Source: an uncultured Oscillibacter sp. (GTDB taxonomy: Bacteria > Bacillota > Clostridia > Oscillospirales > Oscillospiraceae). Taken from it: a DNA stretch of 9,001 nucleotides. Each line of letters begins with the position of its first letter. Positions within the stretch are counted from its first letter, which is position 1. The notes under the pieces are model-generated. The model did no database searches, had not been told where the DNA came from, and worked only from the letters and a program-made list of their open reading frames with translations. The position numbers were made by a program, and so were the translations under genes. The DNA lies in the NCBI GenBank assembly GCA_937884915.1, contig CALAAN010000333.1, forward strand, positions 1 to 9,001, in the 5' to 3' direction. Below are positions 1-5,607 of the stretch, one piece after another.

Positions 1-403
1 TGGAACCCCAAGAGAAAGGCTTTTGATTGGCAGTTCCGGGCTCGAATGACTTTTAGGCCTCCGGAATGAGAATGCCTGCACGCGGCGTTGCCGCGTTTGG
101 GGTTGCTAGACGATTTGCCTCTGCTTCTACTATCCGCTGCCGCTCTGCCCATCTTGTAGAAGTACACAGTAATTCCCGTCTAACGGGGCACTACTCAATG
201 CGGCGAGCGCAGCAAAGCCGCATTCGGCAAGCAGTCTGCCGCCCAATGTAACGTCACTCGCGCCTCACGATAGTAAGGCGCGGTTGCGACATGTAACGAC
301 ACGCAGGGATTCATGGCGAAGCCATGTACACCGCACCCGATTGCGCAGCGCGTGCAGCTCTTCAAGCCTCAGACTGCCAATGTAAAATTTCTCTCGGGGG
401 ATT
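1..403. other. Gene-free, hairpin-dense region; possible structured RNA or repeat
   Basis: No convincing protein gene is visible in this stretch. It holds many short perfect inverted repeats: 34-39/61-66 (TTCCGG/CCGGAA), 4-10/98-104 (AACCCCA/TGGGGTT), 80-86/90-96 (ACGCGGC, GTT loop), 124-130/156-162 (CTTCTAC/GTAGAAG), 175-179/183-187, 197-204/217-224 (AATGCGGC/GCCGCATT), 225-229/237-241, 259-265/276-282 (CGCGCCT/AGGCGCG) and 312-317/321-326 (CATGGC, GAA loop). Several are nested (the 34-66 and 80-96 hairpins lie inside the 4-104 pairing), as in a folded RNA. The strand is not determined. No tmRNA, RNase P, SRP, 6S or tRNA signature could be matched. Small open frames exist on both strands (plus 66-251; minus from 152 off the left edge) but have no Shine-Dalgarno and arginine/serine-rich translations, so I do not call them genes. 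A repeat family or the edge of a larger element is an alternative. Confidence 0.4.
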
Positions 404-445
404 TAAAGGGGGATACTCTCTTTTGAAAGAGAGTATCCCCCTTTA
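404..445. terminator. 20-bp perfect inverted repeat, probable terminator after aroQ
   Basis: The arms 404-423 and 426-445 are perfectly complementary around a TG centre, with a GGGGG/CCCCC block and A/T-rich ends. The element lies about 60 nt past the aroQ stop, so it is well placed to end the minus-strand transcript. The U-run after the stem on the minus strand is short (TTTAAAT, partly within the stem) and the plus-strand side is TTTATTC, so termination could be weak or act in both directions. A smaller hairpin (456-460/464-468, CTGCA/TGCAG) lies between it and aroQ. Confidence 0.6.
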
Positions 446-502
446 TTCGCGTCCTCTGCACAGTGCAGGGAAAAATAATGCTCCCCACGCAGTGGAAATG
501 TT

Positions 503-943
503 TTATTTTTCCTCAGGATTGAGCTTTGCCAGCATATCGATCGCCATGGTATAGCTCTCAAACCCGTGTCCGCGGATCTGGGCGATGCAGGCGGGGGCGG
601 TGACGGACAGGTGGCGGAACTCCTCGCGCTTCTGGATGTCGGACATGTGGACCTCGACGGCGGGGATGCTGACGGCCTTGAGCGCGTCGTGGATGGCGTA
701 GCTGTAGTGCGTGTACGCGCCGGGGTTGATGACGATGCCGTCAAACGTCGTGTCGGCCTCCTGGATGGCGTCGATGATCGCGCCCTCGTGGTTGGACTGG
801 AAGCACTCCACGGCCACGCCGCGGCTCTGGGCGTGCTCATAGATGCGGGCGCAGAGGGCGGCGTAGTCCTCCTTGCCGTAGATGTCCGGCTCGCGGCGGC
901 CGAGCATGTTCATGTTTGCGCCGTTGATAACTAAGATCTTCAT
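503..943 (-). CDS. aroQ: 3-dehydroquinate dehydratase, type II
   Basis: This 146-residue protein is a type II 3-dehydroquinase, which converts 3-dehydroquinate to 3-dehydroshikimate in the shikimate pathway in the cytosol; the family works as a dodecamer. The length is normal for the family. Visible signatures are the N-terminal NGANMNMLGRREPDIYG (residues 7-23) with the expected catalytic Tyr22 and nearby Arg17, the NPGAYTHYS segment (73-81) whose Asn73 binds substrate in relatives, the EVHMSDI block (97-103) with His99, and REEFRHLSVTAPA (106-118) with Arg110. The usual Pro of NGPN is Ala9 here, a mild change. The ATG at 943 is preceded by AGGAGG with 9 nt spacing. It is the third gene of a minus-strand set, 24 nt after the gamma-carbonic anhydrase-like gene, so co-transcription is likely. 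No other shikimate gene is in the window. Confidence 0.96.
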   Translation of the reverse strand: MKILVINGANMNMLGRREPDIYGKEDYAALCARIYEHAQSRGVAVECFQSNHEGAIIDAIQEADTTFDGIVINPGAYTHYSYAIHDALKAVSIPAVEVHMSDIQKREEFRHLSVTAPACIAQIRGHGFESYTMAIDMLAKLNPEEK

Positions 944-967
944 TTGGGTATTCCTCCTGTGCTTGCC

Positions 968-1471
968 TTACGCCTGCTTGGCGGCGTGGGCGCGGTATTC
1001 CTTGCTTTTTTCAAGATAGAGCTTGGCGTTGGCCAGAATGCTCTCTTTTTCCTTGTCCGTCAGCTCGCGCACGACCTTGGCGGGGGAGCCGAGGATCATC
1101 GAGCCGTCGGGCGCGTTCATCTTGCCTGTGACAAGAGCGCCCGCGCCGATGATGCAGTCGTTGCCGATGACAGCGCCGTCGAGCACCGTCGCACCCATGC
1201 CGACGATCACGCGGTCGCCGATGGTCGCGCCGTGGACGGTGGCGCAGTGACCGACGGACACATCGTCGCCGATGGTGACCTTGTTGTGGATCAGGGCGAG
1301 ATCCTGAATGTTGCAGCGCTTGCCGATGCGCACGCTCTGCATTTCGCCGCGGCAGACGCTGTTGTACCAGAACGCCGTGCCTTCGCCTGCGACGACGTCG
1401 CCGAGCACCTGCGCGCCCTCCATGATGAGAATTTTGTCATCCGTGGAAAGGCGGTTGAAATTCATAGCCAT
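968..1471 (-). CDS. Gamma-carbonic anhydrase family protein (left-handed beta-helix)
   Basis: The 167-residue product has the hexapeptide-repeat pattern of a left-handed beta-helix from about residue 15 to 135 (repeated IG-D and V-G-A units such as VTIGDDV, ATIGDRV, AVIGNDC), ending in a short helical tail. The putative metal ligands of the gamma class are present: His62 (in NIQDLALIH), His75 and His80 (in VGHCATVHG), with the five-residue spacing of the last two as in the family. Members of this YrdA/PaaY-like group form trimers with the metal at subunit interfaces; some hydrate CO2, while for many the activity is unproven, so the reaction is not certain here. I chose the ATG at 1471, because AAAGGAG lies 7 nt upstream; an in-frame ATG at 1513 would lie in the preceding gene's stop region and has no ribosome binding site. 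It sits 44 nt after the M29 peptidase stop and before aroQ. Confidence 0.9.
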   Translation of the reverse strand: MAMNFNRLSTDDKILIMEGAQVLGDVVAGEGTAFWYNSVCRGEMQSVRIGKRCNIQDLALIHNKVTIGDDVSVGHCATVHGATIGDRVIVGMGATVLDGAVIGNDCIIGAGALVTGKMNAPDGSMILGSPAKVVRELTDKEKESILANAKLYLEKSKEYRAHAAKQA

Positions 1472-1489
1472 GGTTTTTCTCCTTTGTGA

Positions 1490-1505
1490 GCGGGCGAGCG
1501 CCCGC
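1490..1505 (-). other. Intercistronic GC hairpin upstream of the gamma-CA ribosome binding site
   Basis: GCGGGCG (1490-1496) and CGCCCGC (1499-1505) form a perfect 7-bp inverted repeat in the 44-nt gap between the peptidase stop and the gamma-carbonic anhydrase start. On the minus strand it is followed by TCACAAAGGAG rather than a U-run, so it does not look like an intrinsic terminator. It could affect mRNA stability or access to the downstream Shine-Dalgarno; this is inference. Confidence 0.45.
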
Positions 1506-1515
1506 AGTATCATTT

Positions 1516-2742
1516 TTACAAGGCAAAGTTGCCGTTGACGAACACGGGGATTTCACGCCCGTCTTTCGTCGTGCCGATGATGGAAAGATCCGCAGTGCCG
1601 ACCATGAAGTCGACATGCGTGTTGGAATCGTTCAGGCCTGCGGCCTTGAGCTCTTCCTTGCTCATCGTCTCGCCGCCCTCGACGCACTCAGGGTACGCCT
1701 CGCCGAAGGCAAGGTGGCAGGCCGCGTTTTCGTCGAAGAGCGTATTGTAGAAGAGAATCTTCTGGTTCGAAATGGGGCTGTCGTAGGGAACGAGCGCGAC
1801 CTCGCCGAAATACGACGCGCCCTCGTCCTCAGCGATGGCGGCTTTCAGAATGTCCTCGCCCTTTTCCGCGTGCGCCTCGACGATCTTGCCGTCCTTGATG
1901 ACGAAGTGGAAGTTTTCGATGATGTTGCCGCTGTGTACGAGCGGCAGCGCCGCGTAAACGACGCCGTCGATGCCGTCTCTGAGCGGGGCGGTGAAGACCT
2001 CCTCCGTCGGCATGTTCGCGACGAACGGGAAGCCTGCGCGGCTGGTGTTGTCGCCGCCGGCCCAGACGTGCGTCTCGGGAAGCTTGATGTTGAGACTTGT
2101 GCCGAGGGGATTCTGGTAATAGAGCGAGGTGAAGTGCAGCTCGTTGAGCTTAGCGATGCGGCTTTTGAGCAGTGCAACATGCTCGCGCCAGCGCGCGACG
2201 GCGTCGCCCTTGCCGCTGATGCGGACGGAGGTGAAGATGGCGTCCCAGAGCTTGTCCATCGCCTCCTGCTCGGGAAGGTCGGGGAAGACCTTCTTCGCCC
2301 AGCTCGGGATGGGGACGGACGCGACGCACCAGGGGTTGACGTTTGCCATCATCGCGTCGTAGAAGGCGGAGACCTCGTCGTCGCAGCGGTTCGCGCGCGT
2401 GATGCGGTCGGGGTCCACGCCGCGCAGTGCCTCGGGATCGCGGGCAGAGATACTGAGATACGCTGCGCCCTCGGCGGCGTAGCCATTGAGAAATTCCTTC
2501 TGCCCGAGCGGGAGCGAGTCAAAAACGGAATCGTCCGCGCGCAGGAAGCGCTCGCGGGTCAAATAGTCGTCCGACCAGCGCATCACGACCTCGCGGCAGC
2601 CGACGTCGTAGGCGGCGGAGGCGCACAGACGCGCGAAAAACGCGCAGTCGACGGGGCAGGAGATGACGAGCGTCTGTCCCTTTTGAACGTTCAGGCCCAC
2701 TTCAATGAGCAGCTTTGCATATTCTCTGAGTTTTTCTTCCAT
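1516..2742 (-). CDS. M29 family aminopeptidase (AmpS/PepS type)
   Basis: The 408-residue protein matches the full length of clan MQ, family M29 metallo-aminopeptidases, cytosolic dimers that remove N-terminal residues from peptides using two metal ions. The family pattern is clear in the second half: NMPTEEVFTAP (243-253) with the first metal glutamate, GEVALVP (313-319) with Glu314, NTLFDENAACHLAFG (333-347) with His343, and NTHVDFMVG (374-382) with His376 and Asp378; together these correspond to the five-ligand site of the family. The N-terminal half, beginning with a helix and GLNVQKGQTLVIS, is the usual alpha/beta domain. The ATG at 2742 is supported by GGAGG with a 6-nt spacer. It heads the peptidase / gamma-CA / aroQ set. 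A long open frame on the opposite strand (1486-2748) is a shadow caused by high GC. The leader contains a strong terminator-like hairpin described separately. Confidence 0.93.
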   Translation of the reverse strand: MEEKLREYAKLLIEVGLNVQKGQTLVISCPVDCAFFARLCASAAYDVGCREVVMRWSDDYLTRERFLRADDSVFDSLPLGQKEFLNGYAAEGAAYLSISARDPEALRGVDPDRITRANRCDDEVSAFYDAMMANVNPWCVASVPIPSWAKKVFPDLPEQEAMDKLWDAIFTSVRISGKGDAVARWREHVALLKSRIAKLNELHFTSLYYQNPLGTSLNIKLPETHVWAGGDNTSRAGFPFVANMPTEEVFTAPLRDGIDGVVYAALPLVHSGNIIENFHFVIKDGKIVEAHAEKGEDILKAAIAEDEGASYFGEVALVPYDSPISNQKILFYNTLFDENAACHLAFGEAYPECVEGGETMSKEELKAAGLNDSNTHVDFMVGTADLSIIGTTKDGREIPVFVNGNFAL

Positions 2743-2753
2743 GGATGACCTCC

Positions 2754-2787
2754 AAAAAAGAAGGCGGCTGTGCGTGGCACAGCCGCC
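2754..2787 (-). terminator. Intrinsic terminator-like hairpin abutting the peptidase Shine-Dalgarno
   Basis: GGCGGCTGTGC (2763-2773) and GCACAGCCGCC (2777-2787) form a perfect 11-bp stem with a 3-nt loop. On the minus strand the stem is followed at once by TTCTTTTTT (2754-2762), giving a textbook intrinsic terminator. The U-run ends directly at GGAGG of the M29 peptidase gene. It lies 80 nt past the mgtE stop, so it may simply end mgtE transcription, but no room remains between it and the next gene for a promoter, so peptidase mRNA must start upstream of it and read through it. It is therefore either an attenuator or an mgtE terminator with leakage. Confidence 0.75.
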
Positions 2788-2818
2788 CGTTACTGTTGCA
2801 CAATGCCATACAACATGC

Positions 2819-2848
2819 ATCATAACACAGTTCATGCGCGATTGAAAA
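2819..2848 (-). promoter_or_regulatory. Candidate promoter for the peptidase / gamma-CA / aroQ set
   Basis: On the minus strand TTTTCA (2843-2848) is spaced 18 nt from TATGAT (2819-2824), which is preceded by TGT to form an extended -10 (TGTTATGAT). Transcription would start near 2812, about 25 nt before the terminator-like hairpin. It lies in the 124-bp gap between mgtE and the peptidase gene. The -35 match is partial, so this is a reading of the sequence and not a proven promoter. Confidence 0.5.
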
Positions 2849-2866
2849 GAGTTTTTCGTATTTTTA

Positions 2867-4249
2867 TCAGATTCCGAGAAGAAGCGAGGCGAAGTTGAAG
2901 TAGATCATCAGCGAGATGGCGTCCACGACTGTTGTGATGAACGGCGACGCCATGACCGCGGGGTCGAAGCCGATCTTCTTGGCGAGCAGCGGCAGCGTGC
3001 AGCCCACGACCTTGGCCGCAAACACCGTGACTACGAGCGTCAGACAGATGACGAGCGCGACCGTGATGGTGATGGGATTGCCGAAGATCATCTTGTCGAC
3101 AAGCATCAGCTTGACGAAATTCGCCGCGGCGAGCGTGGCGCCGCAGATGACCGCCACGCGGATCTCCTTCCAGATGACGCGGAAAATGTCGGAAAACTCG
3201 ATCTCGTCGAGCGAGATACCGCGGATGACCGTGACGCTCGCCTGCGAGCCGCAGTTACCGCCCGTGTCCATCAGCATCGGGATATAGGCCGTCAGAATGG
3301 CAAACGCGCTCAGCGCGTCTTCAAAGCGGGCGATGATCTGACCGGTGAACGTGGCCGAGACCATCAGGAGCAGCAGCCAGGGAATGCGGGACTTGAACGT
3401 CTCGAATACGCTCGTCTTGAGGTAGGGCTTATCCGTCGGCAGCATAGCCGCCATCTTTTCGATATCCTCGGTCGTCTCTTCTTCCATGACGTCGATGGCG
3501 TCGTCGACCGTGATGATGCCGACGAGGCGGTCTTCCTTGTCGACGACCGGAAGGGCGATGAAGTTGTACTTCGAGAAGGTCTGCGCAACGTCCTCTTTAT
3601 CTTCGAGCGTGGTGACGGAGATGACGTGCGTCTCCATGATCTCGTCGATGGTATCGTCCTCGTCGGAGAGAAGGATCGTTCGCAGCGAGACGATGCCCAG
3701 CAGCTTGCGCGCCGGATCGACGACATAGCAGACGTTGATGGTCTCTTTGTCCGTACCGGTGCGGCGGATGCGCTTGAGCGCATCTTCGACGGTCATGTCG
3801 CGCTTTAGGTCGACAAACTCCGTCGTCATCAGCGCGCCCGCGCTGTCGTCGGGATATTTGAGAATTTCATTGATGCTCTTGCGCGTGTCGGGGTCCGCGT
3901 GCTTCAGGATGCGCTTGACGACGTTTGCGGGCATTTCCTCTACGATGTCGACCGCATCGTCCAAATACAGCTCGTCAAGAACTTCCTTCAGCTCGGTGTT
4001 CGAAAAGCCGCGGATCAGCATCTCCTGCGCGTCAGGGTCGAGCTCGACGAACACCTCCGCCGCGGGCTCTTTGGGAAGGAGGCGGAACAAAAGGGGAATG
4101 CTGTCCTCGTCCAGATCTTCAAAAAGCGAGGCGATATCCGCGGGTTCGAGGTCTGCGAGCAGGTCGCGCAGCGCGGTATATTGTTTTCGCTTGAGCAGAT
4201 CCTCGATTCTTTCCAGCAGTTCGTCGCGCATTTCTTCAAAGCCGACCAT
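2867..4249 (-). CDS. mgtE: Mg2+ transporter MgtE
   Basis: This 460-residue protein has the full MgtE layout: a cytosolic helical N-domain (about 10-130, with repeats of leucine/aspartate-rich helices), two CBS domains (about 135-260), a connecting plug helix (about 260-285) and five membrane helices to the C-terminus. MgtE forms a dimeric Mg2+ channel whose N and CBS domains bind Mg2+ and close the pore when Mg2+ is plentiful. Family signatures are PMLMDTGGNCGSQA (324-337) and DPAVMASPFITTVVDAIS (429-446); Asp429 corresponds to the pore aspartate of characterised MgtE. The many acidic residues of the CBS/plug part (for example DDAIDVMEEETTEDIE) fit Mg2+ sensing. ATG 4249 has AGGAGG with 7 nt spacing; an upstream in-frame extension to 4363 runs through the leader terminator and is rejected. 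An M-box riboswitch and terminator lie upstream, so expression should fall when Mg2+ is high. Confidence 0.96.
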   Translation of the reverse strand: MVGFEEMRDELLERIEDLLKRKQYTALRDLLADLEPADIASLFEDLDEDSIPLLFRLLPKEPAAEVFVELDPDAQEMLIRGFSNTELKEVLDELYLDDAVDIVEEMPANVVKRILKHADPDTRKSINEILKYPDDSAGALMTTEFVDLKRDMTVEDALKRIRRTGTDKETINVCYVVDPARKLLGIVSLRTILLSDEDDTIDEIMETHVISVTTLEDKEDVAQTFSKYNFIALPVVDKEDRLVGIITVDDAIDVMEEETTEDIEKMAAMLPTDKPYLKTSVFETFKSRIPWLLLLMVSATFTGQIIARFEDALSAFAILTAYIPMLMDTGGNCGSQASVTVIRGISLDEIEFSDIFRVIWKEIRVAVICGATLAAANFVKLMLVDKMIFGNPITITVALVICLTLVVTVFAAKVVGCTLPLLAKKIGFDPAVMASPFITTVVDAISLMIYFNFASLLLGI

Positions 4250-4308
4250 ACCGTCTCCTCCTTTCTGAAGATAGTGCCAAATAAAAGTGTTCCAGTGGAT
4301 TTTGCGAT

Positions 4309-4353
4309 AAAAAAATCCCCCATATCCTGCGTCCGGCGACGCGGCTATGGGAG
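4309..4353 (-). terminator. Intrinsic terminator of the mgtE leader (M-box expression platform)
   Basis: On the minus strand CCCATA (4346-4351) and TATGGG (4319-4324) form the base, and GCGTC/GACGC around a GCCG loop the tip, of a hairpin with internal mismatches. It is followed by a run of seven U (4309-4315). It lies between the aptamer and the mgtE start, the place expected for a riboswitch-controlled terminator. The usual logic is that the Mg2+-bound aptamer permits the terminator and low Mg2+ favours an antiterminator; I did not work out the antiterminator pairing. Confidence 0.82.
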
Positions 4354-4397
4354 CGACAATCAAGAAACACCCGCCCCTGGCGAGAAATTTCCTTACC

Positions 4398-4550
4398 GTT
4401 CAAGCTTTAGCATCACGAGGCGGTGAAACTGCATTAGATGGCACCTTGCTTTCGATGCAACCTGTTCAAACCCTCTCATAGTGTCTCCACTACTCCGCGG
4501 CAGCAGTCCGTATCCTTGTGGTAGCCTTACCTACCGGACGATGTATGAAC
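4398..4550 (-). ncRNA. M-box (ykoK) Mg2+ riboswitch aptamer
   Basis: The minus-strand leader of mgtE carries the conserved M-box landmarks in order: AGGTAAGGCT (4523-4532; the usual form is AGGTGAGGCT), GATACGG (4508-4514), TGCTGCC (4499-4505) and, near the 3' end, TGCTAAAGCT (4403-4412). GTTCA (4546-4550) and TGAAC (4398-4402) can pair to form a closing stem. The M-box senses cytosolic Mg2+ and is commonly found ahead of mgtE-type transporters, matching the gene it precedes here. The borders given are set by the closing pair and are approximate. A terminator follows at 4309-4353. Confidence 0.9.
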
Positions 4551-4561
4551 TTAACGACACT

Positions 4562-4590
4562 ATATTATGCACATTTCCCTGCCGTGTCAA
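4562..4590 (-). promoter_or_regulatory. Candidate sigma-A promoter for mgtE
   Basis: On the minus strand a perfect TTGACA (4585-4590) is followed after 17 nt by TAATAT (4562-4567, four of six matches); CATAAT two bases earlier is an alternative -10 with a 15-nt spacer. The start site would fall just ahead of the M-box closing stem, so the whole riboswitch would be transcribed. Confidence 0.6.
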
Positions 4591-4663
4591 CCCCTTTTCC
4601 GGCTTTATTTATGTAAAAACTGTGTGCAGGTATGCTTTTCTGCTTCCCTTTCGAATTTGGCTG

Positions 4664-4672
4664 TGCTATACT
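4664..4672 (+). promoter_or_regulatory. Candidate extended -10 promoter for the yihY-trkA-trkH set
   Basis: TGC followed by TATACT (4667-4672) makes an extended -10 element about 48 nt before the TTG start codon. No good -35 hexamer is seen at 16-18 nt upstream (TTCCCT-like), which extended -10 promoters can tolerate. It diverges from the mgtE promoter about 75 bp away. The intergenic space 4250-4719 is otherwise filled by the mgtE leader. Confidence 0.5.
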
Positions 4673-4701
4673 ACATAAATTGATGAGAAATCGACAGTTC
4701 G

Positions 4702-4708
4702 AGGAGGT
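4702..4708 (+). promoter_or_regulatory. Ribosome binding site fixing the TTG start at 4720
   Basis: AGGAGGT is a full Shine-Dalgarno located 11 nt before a TTG codon at 4720. The first in-frame ATG is 16 codons later (4768) and has no ribosome binding site, so the rare TTG start is preferred. The slightly long spacing together with TTG suggests modest initiation. Confidence 0.65.
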
Positions 4709-4719
4709 GGGCATCGCCC

Positions 4720-5607
4720 TTGCAGCAGTATCTTGACCGGCACCGCTTCTTGAAAGGCGTCTACCTGATGGGAAGGCGGTACTTCGATCATCATGTCGGC
4801 CGCGACAGTGCGGCGCTCACATACTATTTTCTATTTGCGCTCTTTCCGCTCCTGATCTTTTTAAGCAACCTGGTCGGCATCATGTCCGTGGATATCAGCG
4901 GCTTTCTGCACGAGATCCGCGCGTTCATCCCGCAGGAGGCGCTCGATATCATCGAGCAGTACCTCATCTATGTCGGCCGCGATTCGAGCCCGCGGCTTTT
5001 GTGGTTCTCGCTGGTTTTTTCCATCTATTTCCCGTACCGCGCGGCAAGCTCGCTGATGGGCTCTGTCCGGCGGGCCTACGGCGAGCACCGGCCCACGCAG
5101 TTCCTGCGCTATCAGCTCAAGCTCCTGCTCTACACGCTGAGCCTCATCCTGATGATCGTGCTCTCCATCGGATTATCCGTTGTCGGCGGGCGGGTGCTGA
5201 ACTTCGTGTCGGACCACTTATCGGCCTATATCACGCTGAGCGACGGCTTCATCCGCCTGTGGTCGAGCCTGCGCTTTGTCATCATTGGCGGCATCGTGTT
5301 TTTCCCTATCGCGATGATGTACGGCCTTGCGCAGGAGTCGCACCGGATGAACCGCATCTGGCCGGGCGCGGCCTTCTCGCTTGTGATGTGGCTCGTATTG
5401 TCGTTCCTCTTTTCCTATTATGTCGAAAACATCGCGCGCTATTCCGTCATTTACGGGACGCTCGGTGCGGTGATCGTATTGCTATTGTGGCTGTATCTCG
5501 CCTCGGTCATGCTCATCATGGGGGCGGAATTCAACAGCGTTTTGATGGTGCTGCGCAAGCAGCGTGCGGCGGAAACCGAACAGAACTTAGGAGAAACACA
5601 GAAATGA
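4720..5607 (+). CDS. YihY/virulence factor BrkB family membrane protein
   Basis: The 295-residue protein has about six hydrophobic segments (roughly 36-58, 94-112, 132-158, 183-203, 215-237 and 243-268), as expected for the YihY/BrkB family. Signatures are DSAALTYYFLFALFPLLIFLS (from residue 29), the PYRAASSLMGSVRRAYG loop (105-121) and the C-terminal YSVIYGTLGAVIVLLLWLYL followed by GAEFN (268-272). The family was once annotated as RNase BN, which was wrong for this protein; its role is not firmly established and transport or envelope functions have been proposed. The start is TTG, chosen from the Shine-Dalgarno position. The stop overlaps the trkA start by 4 nt (ATGA at 5604-5607), indicating translational coupling and a shared transcript with the K+ uptake genes. 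Whether it modulates K+ uptake or only shares expression cannot be told from sequence. Confidence 0.9.
   Translation: MQQYLDRHRFLKGVYLMGRRYFDHHVGRDSAALTYYFLFALFPLLIFLSNLVGIMSVDISGFLHEIRAFIPQEALDIIEQYLIYVGRDSSPRLLWFSLVFSIYFPYRAASSLMGSVRRAYGEHRPTQFLRYQLKLLLYTLSLILMIVLSIGLSVVGGRVLNFVSDHLSAYITLSDGFIRLWSSLRFVIIGGIVFFPIAMMYGLAQESHRMNRIWPGAAFSLVMWLVLSFLFSYYVENIARYSVIYGTLGAVIVLLLWLYLASVMLIMGAEFNSVLMVLRKQRAAETEQNLGETQK

Noticed and set aside
31..66. TTCGAGCC/GGCTCGAA resembling a tRNA or tmRNA T-loop
   Set aside because: The flanking bases do not form a 5-bp T-stem on either strand and no acceptor stem or CCA-type end is present.
1..152. Minus-strand open frame starting at ATG 152 and running off the left edge
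   Set aside because: About 50 codons, highly basic and serine-rich, no ribosome binding site, and over the same inverted repeats. It cannot be excluded without the sequence to the left, but it is not supportable as a gene.
66..251. Plus-strand 61-codon open frame in the left region
   Set aside because: It has no Shine-Dalgarno, an arginine/serine-rich translation with no recognisable domain, and lies over several nested inverted repeats, so it looks like a chance frame in structured noncoding DNA.
1486..2748. 420-codon plus-strand open frame opposite the M29 peptidase gene
   Set aside because: It mirrors the GC-rich third codon positions of the real minus-strand gene; its translation is an Asp/Val/Ala/Arg-rich sequence typical of antisense shadows, while the minus strand encodes clear M29 metal-site motifs.
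2712..2806. Possible short leader peptide on the minus strand beginning MALCNSNGRLC and overlapping the peptidase start
   Set aside because: It would fit a leader-peptide attenuator, but its ATG has no Shine-Dalgarno, and it carries no run of a regulatory amino acid codon.
5001..5603. Upstream in-frame extension of trkA to 5001
   Set aside because: The extension lies within the YihY gene in another frame, has no homology to RCK proteins, and the ATG at 5604 has its own ribosome binding site and a correct family N-terminus.
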